A stretch of 5,241 nt of DNA from Clostridiales bacterium (GTDB taxonomy: Bacteria; Bacillota; Clostridia; Christensenellales; Aristaeellaceae): positions 1 to 5,241 of the forward strand of contig DXVG01000150.1 of assembly GCA_019409045.1 (NCBI GenBank), written 5' to 3'. Below, piece by piece: positions 1 to 3,798 of this stretch (its first letter is position 1; every line of letters begins with the position of its first letter). Below the pieces are notes generated by a model. The model was not told the origin of the DNA, made no database searches, and saw nothing but the letters and a program-made list of their open reading frames with translations. Both the position numbers and the translations under genes were made by a program.

Positions 1-187
1 CGTAGGCGGAGAGCGATTCCACATAGCGGCGCTGGCCCTCGGCGTAGATGGTGTCAAACGCCAGGGAGCTCTTGCCCGAGCCGGAGAGCCCCGTCATGAC
101 GATGAGGCTGTCGCGCGGCAATTCCACGCTCACGTTTTTCAGGTTGTGTTCGCGCGCGCCGCGCACGATGATCCTGTCGTTTCTCAT
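1..187 (-). CDS. uvrA: UvrABC excinuclease subunit A, N-terminal fragment (3' part outside window)
   Basis: Only the first 62 codons are present; the gene runs off the low-coordinate edge. UvrA is the ATPase that dimerises, scans DNA for bulky damage and loads UvrB in nucleotide excision repair in the cytoplasm. The fragment begins MRNDRIIVRGAREHNLKNV, the usual UvrA opening. Its first-ABC-domain Walker A, GLSGSGKS, lies at residues 33-40. It is followed by the family-typical SSLAFDTIYAEGQRRYVESL at 40-59. The start is fixed by a consensus AGGAGG eight bases upstream and by the ATGA overlap with the uvrB stop, which implies translational coupling. The zinc-finger modules and second ABC domain would lie beyond the window and cannot be checked. 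Identification is secure from the N-terminus alone. Confidence 0.97.
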   Translation of the reverse strand, partial: MRNDRIIVRGAREHNLKNVSVELPRDSLIVMTGLSGSGKSSLAFDTIYAEGQRRYVESLSAY

Positions 188-2190
188 TTTTTGCGCCTCC
201 TGCGCGTCAAACGGGATTTTTCGTTGGTGGCCTGCGGCTTTTCTCCCCGCAGCTCGAGCATCTGGTCGCGCAGCTTCGCGGCCTTTTCAAAGTCGAGGTT
301 TCCGGCGGCGGCGAGCATCTGCTCCTCCAGCCGGTCGATGGCCATGAGCCGCTCCTCCTCGCTCATGCCGCCCGGCGCGCCGCCGTCGGGCACGCGGGAG
401 ATCTCCATCAATTCGCGCACGGCGGCGCGCACGCTGGTGGGCGTGATGCCGTGCTCCTCGTTGTACGCCTGCTGTATGGCGCGGCGGCGGTTGGTCTCCT
501 GTATGGCGCGCATCATCGAATCGGTCAGGTCGTCCGCGTACATGATCACGCGGCCCTCCACGTTGCGCGCGGCGCGGCCGATGGTCTGTATAAGCGATGT
601 CTCCGAGCGCAGAAAGCCCTCCTTGTCCGCGTCGAGGATCGCCACCAACGCCACCTCGGGAAGGTCCAGGCCCTCGCGCAGCAGGTTGATGCCCACCAGC
701 ACGTCGTACTCGCCCAGCCGCAGCGAGCGGATGAGCTTGATGCGCTCGAGCGTTTCCACGTCCGAATGCAGGTACTCGACGCGCACCTCCAGCTCCCGCA
801 GGTAGGATGTGAGGCTCTCGGCCATGCGCTTGGTGAGCGTGGTGACCAGCACGCGGCCGCCCTCCCCCGCCACCTTGCGGATCTCGCCCAGCAGGTCGTC
901 CACCTGATTGGCGGCGGGGCGCACGATGATCTCCGGGTCGATCAGGCCCGTGGGGCGTATGATCTGCTCCACCACCTGTTCGGCGCGCTCGGTCTCGTAG
1001 GGGCCGGGCGTGGCAGAGACGTAGATCGCCTGCGACACGCGCTGCTCAAACTCGTGGAACTTGAGCGGGCGGTTGTCAAACGCAGCGGGCAGGCGGAAGC
1101 CGTAGTCCACCAGCGATCGCTTGCGCGCCGCGTCGCCGTTGTACATGGCGCGTATCTGCGGGATGGTGGCGTGCGATTCGTCGATGAAGACGATGAAGTC
1201 CTTGGGAAAGTAGTCAAGCAGCGTAAACGGCGCCTCGCCCGGCGCGCGGCCGTCGAAGTAGCGGGAGTAGTTTTCAATGCCGGTGCAGTAGCCGATCTCG
1301 CGCAGCATCTCTATGTCGTAGCGCGTGCGCTGCTCGAGCCTCTGCGCCTCCAGCAGCTTGCCCTCGGCGTTGAAAAAGGCCAGCCGGTCGGCAAGGTCCG
1401 CCTCGATCTTCTCGATGCAGCGCTCGAGCTTGTCGCGGGAGGTCGCGTAGTGCGAGGCGGGAAAGATCATCACATGCGCAAGATGGCGCAGCACCTTGCC
1501 CGATACGATCTCCACCTCGGAGATGCGCTCGATCTCGTCGCCAAAAAGCTCCACGCGCAGCGCCTTTTCGCTCGAGGCGGCGGGGATGATCTCCACCACG
1601 TCCCCGCGCACGCGGAACGAGCCGCGCTCCTGCTCAAAATCGTTGCGCTCGTACTGTATCTCGACCAGGCGGCGCAAGAGCTCGTCCCGGTCGAGGGCCA
1701 TGCCCTCGCGCAGGGAGACGGACAGATCCTCGTACTCCTCCGGGTCTCCCAAGCCGTAGATGCAGCTCACGGAGGCGACCACGACCACGTCGCGCCGCTC
1801 GGAGAGCCACGCGGTGGCGCTGTGGCGCATGCGGTCGATCTCGTCGTTGACGGAGGAGTCCTTTTCGATGAACGTATCGGTGGAGGGGATGTACGCCTCG
1901 GGCTGGTAATAGTCGTAATAGGACACGAAGTAGCCCACGGCGTTCTCCGGGAAAAACTCCCGAAACTCGCCCGCCAGCTGCGCAGCCAGCGTCTTGTTGT
2001 GCGCGATGACCAGCGCGGGGCGGCCGAGGTTTTTGATGATGTTGGCCATGGTGAAGGTCTTGCCCGAGCCGGTGACGCCCAAAAGCACCTGATGCTTAAA
2101 GCCCTTTTTAATGCCCTCGGTCAGCGCGGCGATGGCCTGCGGCTGATCGCCCGTGGGTTGATAATCGGAGTGTATCTTGAATTCGGCCAT
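184..2190 (-). CDS. uvrB: UvrABC excinuclease subunit B, complete
   Basis: This 668-residue protein is the helicase-fold subunit of nucleotide excision repair. It verifies damage handed over by UvrA and recruits UvrC to cut. In order: opening FKIHSDYQPTGDQPQAI (4-20); Walker A GVTGSGKT (38-45); the tyrosine-rich beta-hairpin that wedges between strands, SYYDYYQPEAYIPSTDTFIE (90-109); UvrA-interaction region around 150-250; Walker B DESH (337-340); SATPG (392-396); motif V GINLLREGLDLPEV (500-513); motif VI QTIGRAARN (535-543); C-terminal UVR motif for UvrC contact (about 618-648); basic tail to 668. Length and every motif match the family, and no lesion is seen. The start is the ATG at 2190, preceded by GGGAGG with eight bases of spacing; in-frame extension upstream would cross the -10 box. 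The stop overlaps the uvrA start by four bases, the usual uvrBA operon arrangement. Confidence 0.98.
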   Translation of the reverse strand: MAEFKIHSDYQPTGDQPQAIAALTEGIKKGFKHQVLLGVTGSGKTFTMANIIKNLGRPALVIAHNKTLAAQLAGEFREFFPENAVGYFVSYYDYYQPEAYIPSTDTFIEKDSSVNDEIDRMRHSATAWLSERRDVVVVASVSCIYGLGDPEEYEDLSVSLREGMALDRDELLRRLVEIQYERNDFEQERGSFRVRGDVVEIIPAASSEKALRVELFGDEIERISEVEIVSGKVLRHLAHVMIFPASHYATSRDKLERCIEKIEADLADRLAFFNAEGKLLEAQRLEQRTRYDIEMLREIGYCTGIENYSRYFDGRAPGEAPFTLLDYFPKDFIVFIDESHATIPQIRAMYNGDAARKRSLVDYGFRLPAAFDNRPLKFHEFEQRVSQAIYVSATPGPYETERAEQVVEQIIRPTGLIDPEIIVRPAANQVDDLLGEIRKVAGEGGRVLVTTLTKRMAESLTSYLRELEVRVEYLHSDVETLERIKLIRSLRLGEYDVLVGINLLREGLDLPEVALVAILDADKEGFLRSETSLIQTIGRAARNVEGRVIMYADDLTDSMMRAIQETNRRRAIQQAYNEEHGITPTSVRAAVRELMEISRVPDGGAPGGMSEEERLMAIDRLEEQMLAAAGNLDFEKAAKLRDQMLELRGEKPQATNEKSRLTRRRRKK
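196..201 (-). promoter_or_regulatory. Ribosome binding site of uvrA inside the uvrB 3' end
   Basis: AGGAGG, a full anti-Shine-Dalgarno complement, sits eight bases before the uvrA ATG. In the uvrB frame it is read as two tandem AGG arginine codons in the basic tail RRRRKK, while the flanking arginines use CGC. The C-terminal residues of UvrB therefore double as the uvrA translation signal, which supports the chosen uvrA start. Confidence 0.85.
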
Positions 2191-2198
2191 GCTTCCGC

Positions 2199-2204
2199 CC
2201 TCCC
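2199..2204 (-). promoter_or_regulatory. Ribosome binding site of uvrB
   Basis: GGGAGG lies eight bases upstream of the ATG at 2190. It decides the start in favour of MAEFKIHSDY, whose sequence is the normal UvrB N-terminus, over in-frame codons further upstream that lie in the promoter. Confidence 0.75.
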
Positions 2205-2206
2205 GT

Positions 2207-2218
2207 CGACAAGCGTTC
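2207..2218 (-). promoter_or_regulatory. Degenerate LexA-like site at the uvrB transcription start (weak)
   Basis: On the minus strand this reads GAACGCTTGTCG, against the Bacillota LexA core GAAC-N4-GTTC. One half-site is perfect and the other matches two of four bases. It sits just after the -10 box, at the expected transcription start, which is a classic operator position. uvrBA is a known LexA-controlled operon in many Bacillota. The match is poor enough that chance is a real possibility. Confidence 0.25.
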
Positions 2219-2224
2219 CCTTCC

Positions 2225-2233
2225 ATTATACCA
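2225..2233 (-). promoter_or_regulatory. Extended -10 promoter of the uvrBA operon
   Basis: The minus strand shows TGGTATAAT, a perfect TATAAT with the TGn extension. It would start transcription near 2218, about 28 bases before the uvrB ATG. No good -35 hexamer is found at 16-18 bases: that region (about 2247-2254) lies within the downstream arm and loop edge of the preceding gene's terminator hairpin. The extended -10 could compensate, as it does for sigma-A promoters in Gram-positive bacteria. Confidence 0.65.
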
Positions 2234-2235
2234 CA

Positions 2236-2270
2236 AATCAAAAAGGAGGAAGCGCCATAGCGCTCCCTCC
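2236..2270 (-). terminator. Rho-independent terminator of the AEC transporter gene
   Basis: The minus-strand RNA forms an 11-bp stem, GGAGGGAGCGC paired with GCGCUUCCUCC, including one G-U pair, closed by the four-base loop UAUG. It is followed at once by UUUUUGAUUU. It begins 28 bases after the transporter stop codon and ends only three bases before the extended -10 of uvrBA, so it separates the two transcription units. On the plus strand the stem has an A-C mismatch and no U-tract, so it works in this direction only. Confidence 0.88.
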
Positions 2271-2278
2271 GCGAAAAT

Positions 2279-2292
2279 TAAACTGATGTTCG
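2279..2292 (-). promoter_or_regulatory. Degenerate LexA-like (SOS box) site upstream of uvrB
   Basis: The minus strand reads CGAACATCAGTTTA. Against the Bacillus-type SOS consensus CGAACRNRYGTTYC it keeps CGAAC and GTTY and departs at three positions, the two central R/Y bases and the last base. It lies about 50 bases upstream of the uvrBA -10, between the transporter stop codon and its terminator, which is farther than a usual operator. It is suggestive only because uvrBA is a classic SOS operon. Confidence 0.3.
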
Positions 2293-2298
2293 AAGCAT

Positions 2299-3216
2299 TC
2301 AGACGGCCAGCACGGCGATGACGCAGAACATGGCTACCGACAAAAGCGTGTACAGCGACAGGCACGAGGAGGCATAGCGCGCGTCGGCCTCGCCGCGGGC
2401 GAACACCGGCAGCACATACGGCCCGGGCAGCGTGAACAAAAGGATCAGCGCCCAGCGCAAGAGGTCGGTCATGCCCACCGTCCAGGTGAGGAAGAGCACG
2501 CAGAGAACGCAGAACGCGGCGCAGAACAAAAGGCGCACGCCCGCCGCGCGCACGGCGCCCACCAGGGAACCGCGGCTGAACTCGATGTTGTAGCCCACCA
2601 CGAAGAGTATGGCGCAGGCCGTGGGGCCGGAAAGGAAGTCGCCCACCGCGGCGATGGCGGAGCCGATAAAATGGCCGCTCATGGCCCCCCACAGGCCCGT
2701 CGCGCCCAGCAGCACGCCGGCGAGGATGGCGAGGAAAATGGGCGAAAGCAGCGTTTCGCGGGCGATCTGCTTCGGCGACATGCCGTCGCGGCCCTTGAGC
2801 ATGGCCATGTAGAGCGTAAAGACGAATACGTCGCCGCCCAGCGCCGCCATGGCCATGATGCTGAGGTTTTCCGCGCCAAAGAGCAGCGTGTAGAGCGAAT
2901 AGCCCATCATGCCCGCCTCAAAGCCGGTGACGAGGAAGGCCAGCAGCGGGTTTCCCTTGCGAAAGAGTTTGCCGAGGAACAGCATCGCCGTGCAGGCGGC
3001 GAACACCGCCACGCAGGTGAGCAGCACGTCCAGCCCGTAGGCGATCTCCGCGAAGGCCATGAAGAGCACGGCGGGCAGGGAAAATGTGACCACGAAGGTC
3101 TTGAGGCCATCGATCTGCGCGCGGCTGAGTATATTCTTCAGGCGCGAGAGCCAGCCGAGGAACAGAGAGACGACGACCGGCAGGACGATCTCGGCAATGC
3201 GGGCGGCATTATTCAT
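2299..3216 (-). CDS. AEC (auxin efflux carrier) family transporter
   Basis: This 305-residue, strongly hydrophobic protein fits the AEC / Mem_trans family, whose bacterial members are about 300-320 residues with ten membrane helices and export or exchange small organic anions such as malonate or malate. Visible family features include an N-terminal helix (about 7-24), FSLPAVLF (45-52), EAGMMGYSLY (100-109), GGDVFVFTLY (127-136), a charged central loop with KGRDGMSPKQ (141-150), GPTACAILFVVGYNIE (197-212), and TLPGPYVLPVFA in the last quarter before a final helix. The loop divides two halves of about five helices each, as in the known fold. The start is the ATG at 3216, with GGAGGAG six bases upstream; another in-frame ATG at 3222 directly abuts that ribosome site and so is unlikely. 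The gene has its own promoter and terminator, so it appears monocistronic. The substrate cannot be told from sequence. Confidence 0.9.
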   Translation of the reverse strand: MNNAARIAEIVLPVVVSLFLGWLSRLKNILSRAQIDGLKTFVVTFSLPAVLFMAFAEIAYGLDVLLTCVAVFAACTAMLFLGKLFRKGNPLLAFLVTGFEAGMMGYSLYTLLFGAENLSIMAMAALGGDVFVFTLYMAMLKGRDGMSPKQIARETLLSPIFLAILAGVLLGATGLWGAMSGHFIGSAIAAVGDFLSGPTACAILFVVGYNIEFSRGSLVGAVRAAGVRLLFCAAFCVLCVLFLTWTVGMTDLLRWALILLFTLPGPYVLPVFARGEADARYASSCLSLYTLLSVAMFCVIAVLAV

Positions 3217-3222
3217 TTGCAT

Positions 3223-3229
3223 CTCCTCC
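3223..3229 (-). promoter_or_regulatory. Ribosome binding site of the AEC transporter
   Basis: GGAGGAG lies six bases before the ATG at 3216. The alternative ATG at 3222 follows it with no spacer at all, so this site selects the start MNNAARIAEI. Confidence 0.75.
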
Positions 3230-3236
3230 GCCTCTA

Positions 3237-3264
3237 AGTTTACCAGATATTTCAAAATTGTCAA
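3237..3264 (-). promoter_or_regulatory. Sigma-A promoter of the AEC transporter gene
   Basis: The minus strand carries a perfect -35 TTGACA (3264-3259), a 16-base spacer, and -10 TAAACT (3242-3237) preceded by TGG, an extended -10. Transcription should begin near 3230, giving a leader of only about 14 bases that is almost entirely ribosome site. Confidence 0.8.
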
Positions 3265-3267
3265 CAG

Positions 3268-3280
3268 TTTTGCAGCAAAA
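3268..3280. repeat. Perfect 13-bp palindrome just upstream of the AEC promoter, candidate operator
   Basis: TTTTGCAGCAAAA is a perfect inverted repeat with six-base arms around one central base. It ends four bases upstream of the -35 box and begins seven bases after the stop of the radical SAM remnant. As RNA it could form only a weak five-pair stem with no U-tract, so it is not a convincing terminator. Its placement would suit a regulator binding upstream of the transporter promoter, but no regulator gene is in view. Confidence 0.35.
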
Positions 3281-3286
3281 GGCGTT

Positions 3287-3709
3287 TCAGCACAGCGTGC
3301 GTTCGAGAACCTTTCGCGCCTGCCCCAGCAAGGCGGAGCGGATGACGGCGTTCCACAGCGGGTCGAGTTTTTTCCACGCGGTGGAATAGAGCAGGTGTTT
3401 GCGCCGCAGGGCGGCGGAGGTGTGATGGCGCGTGCCTTCGCAGATGCTTCTCAGTTTGTAGAACCGCCGGTATGCCTCCCAATAGCCGCTTTCCACCTGC
3501 TCCGCCGTCATCGTCGGGTGTTCAAAGACGATGTGGCGGGTGTCGTATCTGCGCCAGTCGTGCACGCGCATGCGCGGGCGGTAGCGCTCGTAAAGCGCCG
3601 TGCCGGGATAGGGCGATGTGGAACGTGGCGGTGGCAATGCCCCGCCCAACGGACGCCAGAAGGGGCTGACCGCCTCTTCCAGCGCCGGCAGGATGAACTT
3701 GATCTTCAT
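3287..3709 (-). pseudogene. Internally deleted remnant of a B12-binding-domain radical SAM protein
   Basis: The frame is open for 140 codons but looks like two ends of a much longer protein. Residues 1-20, MKIKFILPALEEAVSPFWRP, match the typical opening of the B12-binding-domain radical SAM family. Residues 33-140 match its C-terminal end: PYPGTALYER, MRVHDW, YDTRHIVFEHPTMT, ESGYWEAYRRFY, then a basic tail with KKLDPLW. The cobalamin-binding domain and the radical SAM core with CxxxCxxC are absent. Between the blocks, 3615-3641 encodes GIATATFHI, a family motif that normally precedes LTPYPGT, but in a shifted frame. So there is a large in-gene deletion near 3637-3650 and a second small lesion near 3614 (about five bases lost) that restores the frame. 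Intact relatives are, from memory, above 400 residues. The start has AAGGAG six bases upstream and a strong promoter. A functional short product is possible but unsupported; an assembly error is another explanation. Confidence 0.8.
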
Positions 3710-3762
3710 GCGTGTCTCCTTGTGCGGCCGCAGGGCCAGTATAGCACAGCAAGACACGCATG
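3707..3762. repeat. 11-bp perfect inverted repeat spanning the remnant's promoter and start codon
   Basis: CATGCGTGTCT at 3707-3717 recurs in inverted orientation as AGACACGCATG at 3752-3762, 34 bases apart. One arm covers the start codon and ribosome spacer, the other fills the promoter's -35/-10 spacer. The outer arm is itself part of an imperfect palindrome, GACACGCATGTC (3753-3764). Because transcription should start near 3731, the upstream arm is not transcribed, so an RNA hairpin is not expected. A paired protein-binding site is possible, as is chance. Confidence 0.35.
3716..3721 (-). promoter_or_regulatory. Ribosome binding site of the radical SAM remnant
   Basis: AAGGAG lies six bases before the ATG at 3709. 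It supports the start MKIKFILPAL, which is also the expected family N-terminus, rather than an in-frame TTG that lies inside the -35 box. Confidence 0.75.
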
Positions 3763-3766
3763 TCAA
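3738..3766 (-). promoter_or_regulatory. Near-consensus sigma-A promoter driving the radical SAM remnant
   Basis: The minus strand has TTGACA (3766-3761), a 17-base spacer and TATACT (3743-3738), with TGC before the -10 as an extension. The 30 or so bases upstream (3767-3797) are strikingly AT-rich in an otherwise GC-rich region and could act as an UP element. Expected transcription start is near 3731, leaving a leader of about 22 bases. It is the best promoter in the window. Confidence 0.85.
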
Positions 3767-3769
3767 TAA

Positions 3770-3787
3770 TTATTTATCGATTTTCAT
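3770..3787 (-). other. Five-codon micro-ORF with a good ribosome site just after the helicase
   Basis: The minus strand reads ATG AAA ATC GAT AAA TAA (MKIDK). AGGAG at 3800-3796 lies eight bases upstream and overlaps the helicase TAG stop codon. This is ideal spacing for translational coupling, but the frame closes at once, three bases before the -35 box of the next unit. It may be the surviving start of a lost downstream gene, a trivial leader peptide, or chance in AT-rich sequence. Confidence 0.35.
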
Positions 3788-3798
3788 ATAATTTTCTC

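Noticed and set aside
451..2286. A 611-codon open frame on the plus strand, opposite uvrB.
   Set aside because: It is the complement of uvrB codons in a GC-rich genome where stop codons are rare. The translation is rich in low-complexity H, R, V, L and A stretches, has no recognisable domain, and runs across the terminator and promoter of the minus-strand genes.
2671..3237. A 188-codon plus-strand frame opposite the AEC transporter.
   Set aside because: It is a mirror of hydrophobic codons, giving an E/H/Q/R-rich product with no domain. The minus-strand protein has clear family motifs, a promoter and a terminator.
3268..3289. A terminator for the radical SAM remnant.
   Set aside because: Only a five-pair, A/U-dominated stem with a three-base loop can form, and no U-tract follows it.
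3059..3769. A 236-codon plus-strand frame across the AEC 5' end and the radical SAM remnant.
   Set aside because: It spans two minus-strand promoters and has no recognisable similarity. The remnant's minus-strand reading has strong family motifs.
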